A DNA stretch of 64,000 nt from Brachynemurus nebulosus (taxonomy: Eukaryota > Arthropoda > Insecta > Neuroptera > Myrmeleontidae). Of the stretch, positions 33,640 through 45,982 are shown one piece after another (position 1 is the first letter of the stretch; each line of letters opens with the position of its first letter). The stretch covers positions 79,233,425-79,297,424 of the forward strand of contig JAPWDM010000001.1 in NCBI GenBank assembly GCA_035578155.1, written 5' to 3'. Position numbers and translations under genes: made by a program. Under the pieces are notes generated by a model. It saw only the letters and a list, made by a program, of their open reading frames with translations, did not search any database and was not told the DNA's origin.

Positions 33640-35316
33640 AACAGGTAAAAGGTTGTGATTTTTTACCTGCCTTTTTAAGGAGCGATAATCCCGAGCATGC
33701 CAATGAAGATAAGCAACGTATTAACCGTCGCACAGTAGGGCCAAATTCTAAAAAGCTGGCCAAAAGTGGAAAAATAGAGTTTAACAATAAGTTCCGGTAA
33801 TTTCTAGTTGTGGGTTAGGTTGGGTAAGAGTCCGAAGTTCGAATTTCAGACTTTAGCGCGCTCTATCTTTTATACTTTCTACTGTAGAACAGTTGAAAGG
33901 GGACTCTCAATCGGGGTAGATGTGTCGTGCAGTAAACAAATATTTCAACGTTATGTTCAAGAGGACGCCAAAACTTTAAAAATCAATCGATTTCAATTTT
34001 TTTAAATGGAATCAATAGCTGAACATAAGTAGAAAATCATAATGTAACATAAAATTAATAATAATAGTTTATGCGATACCAATAAACGAATCATTTGTAC
34101 GAAAATAAACCAAAGATTACAATGGAAAATTTTAAACAAGTAGAGAAAAGTTTATAACCTCTACAGACTTCTGCGATTTGACCGATGACATGTTGTAGAT
34201 GGAACTATTATTAAATGGAAAAAATTAAAACTAGCTGCCTCTAGCTGCCTTTGTGCCATTGGTGTGAGCTCTTGCAATGTAAAACATAGTTTTCTGAAGT
34301 CCCTACATTAACGACGTGGAATCATTTATTTTTTCTAAACGTTAAAATTTAATTGCAAAATCCTTTTTCGTAAAAGGAAAACTATTAGCAAATATAAAAT
34401 AATATAAAACAAAAATGAAAAATTTACTTAAAAAACTTTTTATTACTAAACTAAAATTCTTGACTGAAAACTAAAATGACTTCGGATTCATTAATCAGCA
34501 ACCTCGAAGACCCCGGAATACTGACTTTCAACCAAATTTATAACATTTTCGAGTTTTGGCCAGCTTTTTAGGATTTGGCCCCACTGTGCGTCGCCCCGGT
34601 AATGCGGAAAATTTTTTCGTCAACACATTTTTTGGAATTTTTGATGTCTTCTTTTTACCTGCCTTTGCATAAAATGAAAGAAATGGTGCAATAATGGCCC
34701 CATCGAAAAAACTGGCAGGAAGTTTCCACTAGCCGTAAAAGTGGAAATGAGGTTGTTAACTCGAAGAAAATTTTTCACGACATATTTTTAGCTACCAATT
34801 AAATGAAGAAAAAGTTAAACTATAGGTAGGATTGTAAGTAGAATGGCAGATGATTATTTCAAGTCAAAAGAAAAATCACGGAAAAGTTATGAAAATTTTT
34901 GCAAAATATTTTCGCGAGAAATTGTACTTGGTAATATCCAAACCACCTGCCAATTTATTTATATAAGCTACTTTTATAGCTTTACCTTTCCCTCTTTGAA
35001 TAGGCAGGTAAAAATAGTGGAAAAATTCAAAATTTTTCAACAAATTAACACCCTCATTTCAACTTTTTCGGCTGTGGAAACTTCCTGAGAATTTTTTTCG
35101 ATGGAAATTGTTTCACCAGTTCTTTCATTTTATGTAATGGCAGGAAAAAAGAAAACATCAAAAATTTAAAAAAATGTGCCTTCTAAAAAATTCATTTTCT
35201 GTTTTCACGTTACCGGGGCCACGGTTAATACATTGCTTATCTTTATTGACACGATGGAGATTACCGCTCCTCAAAGAGGCAGATAAAAAGAAATCACAAA
35301 CTTTTCACCTGTCCCT
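33640..35316. repeat. fold-back element with nested palindromes
   Basis: The outer arms 33640-33740 and 35215-35316 are inverted copies (GATAAGCAACGTATTAACCG versus its near-complement, GGAGCGATAATC). Inside are two further inverted pairs: GCCAAATTCTAAAAAGCTGG (33750) with its complement near 34560, and 34610-34790 with 35030-35200. No transposase frame is recognised, so it is a non-autonomous element of unknown class. Confidence 0.65.
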
Positions 35317-35641
35317 GTCTCACGGTCTATTAGGTGCATCAGTGTTATGGTGCATCACCATCCCTTAAGGGAATAAAATAAGAGACAAAAGTTTGTATGG
35401 AAAGCACGTTAGTTAGAGACGTGGAAGTATATATTTTGGCATCTGAAGCACTTCGAAGTCGGATGATTCCTGAGATGTTACCGATGGAAAATCCCATCGG
35501 GAACACGGCTAGTATTTTAATAATAGTGTAAATCAGTTTACTGTTTTCTCATCAATTCATTTAATTTCTTACCTAATATATTTGTTTACTTTTTCCTTTT
35601 AACTTATTGTTAGTTTTATACCTTAATGCAAAAGACAAAAC
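35317..35641. other. AT-rich spacer
   Basis: No gene. It contains a short palindrome GATGGAAAATCCCATC (about 35483). Confidence 0.35.
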
Positions 35642-35975
35642 GTGCGTAACGATGACATACATCACAATCTTCAAGTGTCCACAGTGCGTGAGGAAATAGT
35701 ACGATACAATGATAAATACATTCATAGTCTAGAAAGTCACCCTAATGTGTGTGCCCTTAACCTACTTGACAATAGTGACTCTTTGTATAGACTCAATAGA
35801 CTGAACATTTTAGAATTGAGATATAGATTTATTTAGCTTTTAATAAATAGATTTATTTTGAGTGATTACCGGTGGATAATCACCATTCCCGTTATGTTCT
35901 ACCATCGCTCGATTTATAGTTGTATTTAGAACTGATAATTAGTAAACGAGAATGTTAAAATAAAATAAAAAAAAT
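35642..35975 (+). mobile_element. 5'-truncated jockey copy
   Basis: Carries the last ~60 codons (ESHPNVCALNLLDNSDSLYR) and 3' UTR of the element at 28866-31620, starting at the same short direct context GTGCGTA-CGATGACATACAT and ending in an A-rich tail. Similarity to the larger copy is high by eye. Confidence 0.85.
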
Positions 35976-37412
35976 TTTCTCATTACGTCGTTTTTTTTCT
36001 TTTTTAGGAAAATAACGCAACAAATCAATTTCGAAGACAGATTGAATCAACGCATAACATTACTGATTATAAATGCAGGATGTAGTCAAAGTCCGGCAAC
36101 GGTTAATAATTTTCAAATTTAGTTGACCTTGAAAATCGACCTCAAAGTCTAATTCAAGGTCGCCATCAAGTACATCACTTGATGGCGACTTGAACTCTAC
36201 AACTTTGCCCTTATCATTTTTTTTCAGAAAATGTATAGTTTCATTTCAGAAATACCTAATTAGCCATAACTGTTCTCATCTCCAGGGGAAGAGGGGTGCT
36301 TTGTAACTCTAAAAAGCGTATTTAATCAAAAAAAAAAACACATACTTAATACTTTTCGCTCTTTAATAAGTATGTTAAGTTTCATTCAAATCGGTAAGTA
36401 TCAGTTGGGTAGTGTTACTTGTCAGTTCGTTATATAAATTTTCCGTGGTATTTGCCGTAGAATTTAATTTGAGCGAGCCCCGTTTAAGCAAATCAGTGAC
36501 ATTTATCTTCATATGTATGTATACTCGTAATCCATTTCACTTAAATTTAAGCATGATTCGTCAATTATGAATTTAAAGAATTTTCGTTTTCTTGGCTTTA
36601 CCTCTTTCATTACTGTACTTGCGCGAATTTTAAATTTTAAATTTATTTTTAGAAAAAAAAAACAAGATTGATTTATTTGGAATAAAATAATTATTTAATT
36701 CTTTAAAGATAACTCATGCTCAAGTTGTATTTTAAATTGGGTATATGTATGTATGTGTGTATGTATGTATGTATGTATGTATGTTTTCTTCATATGGATG
36801 TACAATCTTTGAACTGATAACTTCTATAAAATGAATTCAAAAATTCTCATAATGGAATTTTATGTATGTATTATAATAGTATTTTTTCTTTGTGTTCTAT
36901 AGTAAGGAAAGATATTAATTTTATCGTACATTCTCAGATATAAAACGTTTCGACCTTCTATTTTCAGCTGTAGGTATGTTAAATGTTGAATAAAATATAA
37001 TCCAAGAAATAATAAAAATGTTATAAGAGATAACAGTAGACTAATTTGGTTACAATAAATTCTTACTTTTCAATGCTTTTGACAGAAACATGTTCAGTAT
37101 TCAGTCTTAAATTACTATTACTCAAAGCAAATTTATTGATAGCAAGAAAAGCAGAATTAACATTGATCGGGCCAAGAAATGTTACCCTTTACTCACTACC
37201 GGTCATTATTCATTACCCTATTTCTGATTGTTACTGTGAAGTTAAAGCACTGCTAATAACTGAGATTGATTTTTAGGTTTCCGAATAAATTTTCGGTAAC
37301 TTTATAATTTCATCATGTCTGTTTGCCCCTCGCTCACACCTTTATAATTCCTACATCTATTGGCATATGATAGTGAAATTTTCCATGTACGTGCTGCAAC
37401 TGTAGGTCTCAG
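35976..37412. other. AT-rich spacer with small hairpin and (TATG)n
   Basis: Holds a short hairpin at 36152-36193 (arms TTCAAGGTCGCCATCAAGT and ACTTGATGGCGACTTGAA, 5-base loop) and a (TATG)n microsatellite at about 36741-36786. The ORF at 37046-37276 has no recognisable domain. Confidence 0.5.
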
Positions 37413-37416
37413 TTAA

Positions 37417-37871
37417 AGCCGCTGCTACACGATGCTACGAACACCTTCCAACATTCGACGTTGGATGGTTCATAGCATCGTGTAGCCGTTGTTCGAACCT
37501 ACGAGTGTCCAATGTCGAGCATCAAACGTTCGCATTTGGTCGTGTCCCGTTCGATGTCGGTATTCTTGCACCGAGTCAAAGGGATGCTTCGAACGTTTGA
37601 AGGTCAATGTTGGTTGCTTTGGTTGGTTCGACTCAGCAGCTGCAGGACTCGTTCATGTGAAGAGAGACAACATCAGTGTATAACATCAGAGATAACATCA
37701 GACAGATAACAGCGTCGTCCACTGAGTACCAACACATCATCATTCGTATTGGATCAAACATTCGATTCACCGTCTAGCAGACACATTCGTCGCACCAACT
37801 ATCGAACTTAATTGCCTCAAACGTTCGATCGAACGTTGGAAGGAACGTTCGTAGCATCGGGTAGAACCCGC
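37417..37871. mobile_element. TTAA-flanked MITE, second family
   Basis: TTAA at 37413-37416 and 37872-37875. The termini are imperfect inverted repeats sharing CGATGCTACGAAC. Internal sequence repeats CGAACGTT/AACGTTCG motifs many times (TCGAACGTTTG, GATCGAACGTT). 455 bp, more G+C-rich than the flanks. The ORFs inside are by-products. Confidence 0.82.
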
Positions 37872-37881
37872 TTAATACTAA

Positions 37882-40070
37882 CAAGGAATGTTACGGAAGT
37901 GTACCCCTGGGATTTTGTTCATTTTAAGATATATTGTAGTACTTGACAAAGTAACAAACATATTTTAATTATACGTGCCCAATCCCATATTTAGGGGGTA
38001 AAACATCCCTTCAGAAATTTCCTAAAAAATCATATTTTGGTATTTTTCCCATACTAGCCCTTAAGCAATTTTGATGAAAAGTGATCAAAAGATTTAGACT
38101 GAGGCTACATTACTATAGAATTTTTTTATCGGGGTCACTTAATTTTTAAGGGGTAAAACACCCCTAAGAGTGGGTTTTCAAAAATTTTTTTAGGGAAATC
38201 ATAGCTCAGATTCTTTAAAATTCTGTAAAAAGGCTACAAGTTATTAGTTAATAAATAATACGTCTTACCCACTGTAATGGCGTGGCGTAACTGGGGGGGC
38301 TATGGGGGGCTCTATATGAGAAGGAAATTTTTAACAAAAATTAAATATTTTGCGTATACAATTTTGATCAGAGTGGGTTCCAATTTGAGATGCATTCTGG
38401 TCGAACATTAACTAAACAAGGAGTAGAAAAAGTTGAATGTGTAGCACAATCATTGTCATCGACGACTCACAGTTATACGATTCAACCGACCATATCTGCC
38501 GACGGTCGTTTACTGCCACCGATGTTTATGGTACTTCAAGAATCAAGCGGAACATTATTTTGGTCCACGAGTCAAAGACGCTTTATTTAAAGCAAAGAAT
38601 ATTTTTGTTGTAGCGTCCAAATCGGAGAAATTAAATTCTGGTAAGTTCCTTGCAAACACAAATTTTCAAGATTAATTATCAATAAAGTAATTAATTAATT
38701 CTTTACTTTATTTTATGGCTTACAGATCTTTTCAAAATGTGGATAAAAGAGGTTTTTTTGCCAAATACCGTAATAAAATCCTTACCGTCCTTTTAGTGGA
38801 TTCGTGGAGTGGACATTGCTCGAGTACCATAACGAATTAACACCTACCGACAAAGAAATAACAGTCATGATAATACCTAAAGGGACTACAGGCAAGATAC
38901 AAGCACAGATGTATATGGATTCCGAATATGGAAAAATTTTATCAAGCGGTTTTCGGATAGTATAATGCTACTCAATTACGATATCAATCTTCATTCTCGT
39001 AACAATATAATAAAGCTGCAATCACTGATTCATAACCAACATTCTTTTCTTCGATATCAAAACTTATTCCGTTATTCACGGTACAAAAGCGGATACATAA
39101 GTAAGAAACCAGAGAAATTTGAGAATCCAGTTGCATTTGCTCTCCAAGAAAATTTGTCCCCCAAATGCGAAATTGAAGGTTGTGAAGAATTATCTATTAT
39201 AAGATGTTCTTGGTGCAAGAAATCGCTTCGCTTAAAACATTTCTTTGAAGAATTTCATTACTGCAAAAATTATCATCCATAATTCTAATTAACATTTTTT
39301 AATACTTCTATGATATTTTATAATTACACTGTAAAATACAGGCATACTGGAGCACTTTATCGTCTGTTTACTGTACCACTATTCAACATCTACTCAAAAT
39401 AATAAATAAAATTTAATTTATATTTTGACTCGTATATTCTTCCACTATTTCATAATCCATCACATTTAATTACAAGCTACAATCCAAAATTTTTTTCAAA
39501 ATACTATTTCAGTGTTTCACAACTATCTATTTCAAGTCAAGGAGTTTGCCAGTTAACCTTATTTTTGCTATTTTATAAATTTTATAGTGAGGAAAACCCA
39601 AAATATTTAATTTTTGTTAAAAATTTCCTTCTCATATAGAGCCCCCCATAGCCCCCCCAGTTACGCCACGCCATTACAGTGGGTAAGACGTATTATTTAT
39701 TAACTAATAACTTGTAGCCTTTTTACAGAATTTTAAAGAATTTGAGCTATGATTTCCCTAAAATTTTTTTTAAAAACCCACTCTTAGCTGTGTTTTACCC
39801 CTTAAAAATTAAGTGACCCCAATGAAAAAAATTATATAGTAATGTAACCTCAGTCTAAATCTTTTGACCACTTTTCATCAAAATTGCTTACGGGCTAGTA
39901 TGGGAAAAATACCAAAATATGATTTTTCAGGAAATTTTTGAAGGGGTGTTTTACCTCCTAAATATGGGATTGGGCACGTATTATGAAAATATGTTTGTTA
40001 CTTTGTCAGGTACTACAATATATCTTAAAATGAACAAAATCGCAGGGGTACACTTCCGTAACATTCCTTG
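37882..40070 (+). mobile_element. DDE_1/pogo-type transposon with ~470-bp TIRs
   Basis: The arms 37882-38351 and 39600-40070 are near-perfect inverted repeats. Outer end: CAAGGAATGTTACGGAAGTG. Inner blocks: GTAATGGCGTGGCGTAACTG and CCCATAGCCCCCC. They flank a single decayed transposase region, giving an element of about 2.2 kb. A TA duplication is not clean at the present ends. Confidence 0.82.
38385..39282 (+). pseudogene. DDE_1 (pogo/jerky-type) transposase fragment
   Basis: Readable in several frames: SLSSTTHSYTIQPTISADGR (first catalytic-domain part), FKMWIKEVFLPN, then LLVDSWSGHCSS (second catalytic Asp, DSWSGH), VMIIPKGTTGKIQ, DVYGFRIWKNFIKRFSD, then the long C-terminal frame 38965-39282 with NIIKLQSLIHNQHSF. 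The C-terminus has a zinc-binding type motif C-x4-C-x8-C-x2-C around CEIEGCEELSIIRCSWC. At least three frame changes lie between 38590 and 38965, and the N-terminal DNA-binding part is gone. Confidence 0.8.
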
Positions 40071-40600
40071 TAAGCAAAAAATTTCTTTTCTTAATATTTT
40101 GAGGTATTTTCCCGTGCTGAAAAGTGGTGAAAGAAACATTTTCTACGTACCACATCGTGCTGAATATAATCAGAAACTTCCAATTAGAAAGGGCTCTTAA
40201 AACGAGTTGAGCTCAATCAATTTTTTCATTTTGTAGCATCGTTTGCAAAATATTCAGCTTCAAAATGATAACTTGTTGCCTACAGTTTATAGTCTACTCA
40301 TAATTTTTAAGCTGTTGATATTGATATTGATGAGAACTTTTAATTAAAATTATCTTAAGTAATATCGATTGGTAACCAGTAAAAGTTACCGAAGTTAAAA
40401 ATAAAATTTGAAATCCGAAAAATTACTATTTTTACTCTTTTATAAGTACTTTCAATTAAAATTATTTCCGATAATTTCGATTTATAACATTAAATTGGTA
40501 GTCAAATTTCATATTTTTGTTATACTTTAAATACGTGTGTAAAGTTGTGATTAACCGTATCAAAATAAGTCAGCGGTAAAAATTCTGGTTTGGTAAACTA
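40071..40600. other. AT-rich spacer
   Basis: No recognisable gene or repeat. Confidence 0.4.
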
Positions 40601-40769
40601 GACTACTTCTGTTCCTGTACTTTTGTGATGACTACCTTTCTATGTATATTCATTAGTTTTTAGCGAATTTCCATTCTGGAAATTCATCTACTACAGCGCG
40701 TCTCATGGTAAGACTTGAGCCTGGGGCTATATCAGAAATTTTATTTTGAAGTCCTTAAGATCCGAACAT

Positions 40770-40852
<83 letters not shown>
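40601..40852 (+). repeat. dispersed repeat ending in (TA)n, copy 1
   Basis: TTTTTAGCGAATTTCCATTC, then GACTTGAGCC-GGG-CTATA, AGAAATTT and GACGTCCTTA-like blocks precede a (TA)n array at about 40773-40850. The same order occurs at 60170-60312 before another (TA)n array. Confidence 0.65.
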
Positions 40853-41768
40853 ATACGCTACATATTTTTAGAGAAGTCTTCTTTTAGACAAAAAGAAAAC
40901 ATAGATTTTGAATATGAAACCTATTTGTCATTCTGGTTTATCTTTCAAACTTTACATATTTATTTTTAAAATTTAAGTCTGCAAGGAAAAGAGCACGGAT
41001 TGTCAACATTATTAGTCTGTATTTAACATCAAGTAGAGTGGTCCCAATAATATTTTGAATTTGGTAGTCATAGATGAAAATGTTTTGCCATACATTTGAC
41101 GATTTTTAATCTTGTATAATTATCGAACTTATTATTTAACTATTTTAATGTAAAAAGTATTTGTTTCGGCATTGATGACATCAAATACGAGTCTAATGGC
41201 GATTGTTAATGCTTAGTTACATTATTCTAGTCTGTCTAGTATTCCCGTGTCTGTCTCTTTGAAATGTTTTTGATCACATTTTAATTAATTATGTACTGCT
41301 AAATGAAAAACGATATTTCGTCTGGGAAATTTGGACAAATTATTAACCTAGGTCTCGAACTGCTTTTTTCAGAAACTTAAGACCCTATACAATATCCGTA
41401 AATGAAGAACAGACGACAATTTTTAAAAAAAGAAAGTTATAATTTTTAAAATATTTTTATAATCCGAGCACACAACAATATGATCAAAATATAGTTGTCA
41501 ACGAAAGGACAAATGCACACATATTATGTATGAAGTTTTAAACTGTTACTAACTTACTAATGAATGTTTGATTGGTTTGAGGGGTGAAGGCAATGCAATA
41601 CCAATAGCCAATAACAATAACAAAACATAATATATAATTTATTAGTTTGACACATAACTACATAAGTATATCATGTCGCGCGTTCTCTGTCCCAATCTCG
41701 TGTATCAAAAACTACATGTTTTAGGACACACAAAAAACATATTAAATACTGTATTTATGTATATACTC

Positions 41769-41800
<32 letters not shown>

Positions 41801-42161
41801 CAGCACGATAACTCTCTAGCAAAACTTTCTAGGTTTACGAAATTTGGTGAGAACGTTGGAAGTCCAAAAATCTTGGATGAGTTCTTTAGCCAAACATGCC
41901 AGAAGGAATATGGTTTTTGTTCTTGGAAAAAATTTGTTTTTTACCAATTTTTGCTATAATTTAAAAGTTTTTACCACATTTTTTTTTTTTTTGAATAGAC
42001 GAAAAAAATCACATAAAAAAGGTTTCTGAACTATTATTCTTGGTTAGCTAGTTTTTGAGAAAATAAGAAAAAAAAAGTCAATTTATTATTTTATGGAGAT
42101 ATCTGTCAAAATGGAGCCACGTACTTTTTGTGTTGATGCTTCAATATTTATTTAAAATACC
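40853..42161. other. AT-rich spacer
   Basis: No gene recognised. It contains a short (TA)n array at 41769-41792. The open frame 41844-42029 has no domain. Confidence 0.4.
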
Positions 42162-42374
42162 CCTGTCACAGCATCCTGCATAACATAGCGAATTTCCATT
42201 TACAAAAGTACGTTTTTCTCGGAAACTAGTTGATATAGAGTAATTGTAAATAAAAAAATCACATAAAGAAGGTTTTTTTATTTACAATTACTCTATATCA
42301 ACTAGTTTCCGAGAAAAAGGTACTTTTGTAAATGGGAATTCGCTATCTTATGCAGGATGCTGCCACAGGGGTAT
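42162..42374. repeat. near-perfect hairpin, ~97-bp arms
   Basis: CCCCTGTCACAGCATCCTGC...TTACAATTACTC style arms meet at a loop of about 14 bases (TCACATAAAGAAGG) near 42258-42271. The left arm includes GGAAACTAGTTGATATAGAG and the right arm its complement, with few mismatches. Confidence 0.88.
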
Positions 42375-43458
42375 TATTAAATACATAATAAGAAGACAAA
42401 GGTTGTCCGAATTCAGAGTATGGAAAGTATTTTCGTTTTTAGCGCGGTATATTGAGTGTACTAATTGAATATAATAGAAGTGTAAAAAAGATATCGGAGT
42501 GGTGAAATCGATTTGGTAGTTCCAGTTTTTATAAAGTTTTTCAATATGAACTCAAGCAATATGTAGTATATTAGTTCCTTGAGTTTCTTCTTTGAGAAAT
42601 TTAGTTTCGTCCTCTAAAAGTGGTGGCATAAAAATATTTAACTTTCGTCTAAAATTCTTTTTATTTTTAATTATTCTTAAATTGGCTAGAAGCCTGTTTT
42701 ACATTTGTTTTTTCTTCCTGTATTTCTACATTAAATTTGAGAACACAATTATCGTGACTCATTTCAAAAATTTGTTACTGCCAAATTTACTGAGAGCAGT
42801 AGTTTCGTTTACGATCTTACAAAACTATACCTAATAGGGTTTACGTCCTTCGTTAAAGTTGTGTTTTATAAATCTTAAATAAAATAAAAATGTAAATACC
42901 ATAGAAATTAGACCCAATTCGATTAACTTAATTTTTTACCGCCAGATAGTGTGGCCCTACAAAATAGCAAGAGCAGTTTAATTTGCTTATTTCTGCCAGA
43001 GCAAGCACTGCGATCGTTTTTATCACCCCCACTCTGTGGTTTGCACCCGGCCCGTACAGTTATGGCATAAACTGGGGTCTTAAAAAAATAATAAAACACC
43101 AGCGAGAAATCGCATTTTGAAAATAATTCATCAAAAATCACCGTTTTTTCTCGACTGTAAACAGCTGCCATTTTAAAAATATATTACGGAACCAGAAAAT
43201 CCTAATTTTTGCCAAAATTACGGTATTGAGGAATAATATGCACTTTGATTTATATCGACACCTCAAATACTTTTTTGAAATTCACGCGGAACCATGTCGA
43301 AAAACATACATAGTTTCTAGGGAACTTAAATTTTTATGTCAATGAATTATAGTAAACTGCGCGCCGTAAAATGCCCATAACATTTTGGTTTTTCATTTTT
43401 TTAAAATAAACTGGTGTGGACGCACGGAGAACTGTCCATAATTCAAAAATATGTAAAA
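42375..43458. other. AT-rich spacer
   Basis: A less AT-rich patch at about 42940-43070 (CCCCCACTCTGTGGTTTGCA) may be old repeat. The minus-strand frame 42923-43171 has no recognised domain. Confidence 0.35.
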
Positions 43459-43955
43459 TCCGACAAAAACAGATATTTGGAAATATCTGTAAAATATTGC
43501 GCCAAAAATATTATGTATTTGTATTTAAGAAAAAAAATAAAGCTTTAAAAAAATAATTGATATCCATCGATATGCCAAAAACAGATATTATTATAATAAC
43601 TAAGCTTACGTACAGATGGTACTTAAAAAATAATCTAAAAAAAATTAATACTAATTTCTGGAATAAAAACTTTTGTTGTATTTGGCTCAAGATTTTACTT
43701 AATAAACAAAACAAACCCAAAAATATTGAGCCAAGTACAACAAAAGTTTTTATTCCGGAAATTAGTATTAATTTTTTTTAGATTATTTTTTAAGTACCAT
43801 CTGTACGTAAGCTTAGTCATTATATCTGTTTTTGGCATAGCAATGGATATAAATTATTGTTTTAAAGCTTTATTTTTTTTCTTAAATACAAATACATAAT
43901 ATTTATGGCGCCATATTTTACAGATATTTCCAAATATCTGTTTTTGTCGGATTAC
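43459..43955. repeat. long hairpin MITE-like palindrome
   Basis: Arms of about 230 bp: ATCCGACAAAAACAGATATT...GGTACTTAAAAAATAATCTA...GTTGTATTTGGCTC are mirrored by the complement after a loop of about 30-40 bases centred near 43708. The outer ends (TCCGACAAAAACAG and CTGTTTTTGTCGGA) are perfect. The open frames on both strands are a consequence of the symmetry. Confidence 0.88.
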
Positions 43956-44077
43956 AGTATTCTAATGACATTTACCTAATTTATTTACATTATTTAGGTT
44001 TAATCCCGTTTTTGGAGCTGCTAGGAAACAGACCAGGAGATATATATTGTCACCCTATTTTTATCACCAAAGGGCAT

Positions 44078-45982
44078 AGCCGGGTAAGATAGGGAAAACG
44101 GCCCTTGACGCAAAATTGATTGTTTTTATAGGAAATAATACTTCTTAGCCCAAGATACATTCCTGGCAAATTTCAACCCTCCGAGGCTAATAGTTTATGA
44201 ATACACAAACAGACAAAAATTTTCAAATAAAATTTTTTTTGACGAAATTACTGAGCCGATTTATTTGAGTTTAATATATATTGTGTACCCCCCTTAAGTG
44301 AAGTAATAAAAAAAAATTAACGTTATATCCCTTTATTATACTAATTTTTTAAATTTTTTAAATTTAAGAAAATTTTTTTTTGGCACTTAAGCGTTAGCGA
44401 CACCCACCATTTTTTGTTCAATAATTTGTCTCTTAGTACTCTATAACATATATTTTTATGGAAAAATTTTAGTTGGTAGAACATAGTAATATTTCAATAC
44501 ACATGCATGCCATGTTCGGTACTACATATATTACTTATGTATAAAAAGGACCGTAAAGTAAAGCATCTGTCTTATTTCTAAAACACAGTAGAACTCTAAG
44601 CAGTGCAATAAAATGTTCTCTTCCCCCCTGAGTTGCAGTTCTTGGAGTTCTGTGACGATCTAAAAAAAAATATATTTTGAGCTGTTATAAAAAATATGTT
44701 TTAACTTGCTAAAAATAAATAATTTTCAAGGTTATTTTACCATGAATCTGAATATTTGAGTGAAATCAATAAAATTATCTCAGCATACTTACTAATTAAA
44801 ATTATATCTAACTCAACAAAAATTATAAGTTTTAGAAACTTTATTCAAATAAAGATACTAATAATAACAATAATACGTCTTAAATGTTATATTGCTTTAA
44901 TAATAATAAACATTAATAAAATGGAACAAAAAACTTCAACAATGTATAGTAATAACAACAATCCGGCTAAAATCTGTTGTAGTTATTACATGTACATATA
45001 ACTAACTTGAAGAAAGTAGTGTACAATTGTACGCAATATGTAGCTCGTCCCTCTCACTTGATGTTTTTGTTGCACTTCTTAAGGAGGTGCAGAAAGTGGA
45101 TTTTTTCTGTAATAAAATTACATACGTTCATAACTACGACAAACAAGCTTAGACAAGCGTCTAGCTTTATCTGCCGTGTGTCTTATTTTGTTAACACGAT
45201 GACGGGTCATGGGGAATTATAACGAAATGACCAACTGGTATACTATTTTGACAGCTAATCAACTTTGTATGAAATTGTTGACATCGTAAGACGTGGTGTA
45301 TGAGCTAACAAAGTTTCACTTGACGTCTTACAAAGGAAAAAACTCTAACAAAAGAGAAATCAATGTCTATTTTGTTTTATTGATAAAAAAAGACAAACGG
45401 CAGATAGTGTTGGACTTTTGTAAATTTAAACCAGTTTATCGTAGTTATGAACGTATGTAATTATATTATTTTAGAAATAGGGTAGATATTTTACTTTATA
45501 GTCCTTTTTATACATAGGTAATACATGTAGTACCGAACATGGTATGCATTTGTATTGAAATATAACTATGTTCTACCAACTAAAATTTTTCCATAAAAAT
45601 ATATGTTTTAGAGTACTAAGAGATAAATTATTGAACAAAAAATGGTGGGTGTCGCTAACGCCTAAGTGCCAAAAAAAAATTTTCTTAAATTTAAAAATTT
45701 AAAAAAATTAGTATAAAAAAGGGATATAACGTTAATTCTTTTTTCATTACTTCGTCTAAGGTGGGTACACAATATATATTAAACTCAAATAAATCGGTTC
45801 AGTAATTTCGTCAAAAAAAATTTTTTTTGAAAATTTTTGTCTGTTTGTGTATTCATAAACTATTAGCCTCGGAGGGTTGAAATTTGGCAGGAATGTATCT
45901 GGGGCTAAGAAGTATTATTTCCTATAAAAACAATCAATTTTGCGTCAAGGGCCGTTTTCCCTATCTTACCCGGCTATGCCCT
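44078..45982. repeat. fold-back element with ~480-bp inverted arms
   Basis: GGCATAGCCGGGTAAGATAG at 44076 pairs with the complement ending at 45982. The arms run to about 44560 and from about 45505, sharing GTTAGCGACACCCACCATTT and GAGCCGATTTATTTGAGTTT-type blocks. An inner inverted pair (AATTACATACGTTCATAACT at 45116 and its complement at about 45443) lies within. No transposase frame. Confidence 0.85.

Noticed and set aside
36741..36786. (TATG)n as a CRISPR-like or regulatory array
   Set aside because: Simple microsatellite without spacers.
37489..37709. Open frames within the TTAA MITE
   Set aside because: Created by the repeated CGAACGTT octamers; no recognisable protein.
44756..45222. 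Short open frames in the 44-46 kb fold-back element
   Set aside because: Low-complexity or disrupted by the palindrome; no family resemblance.
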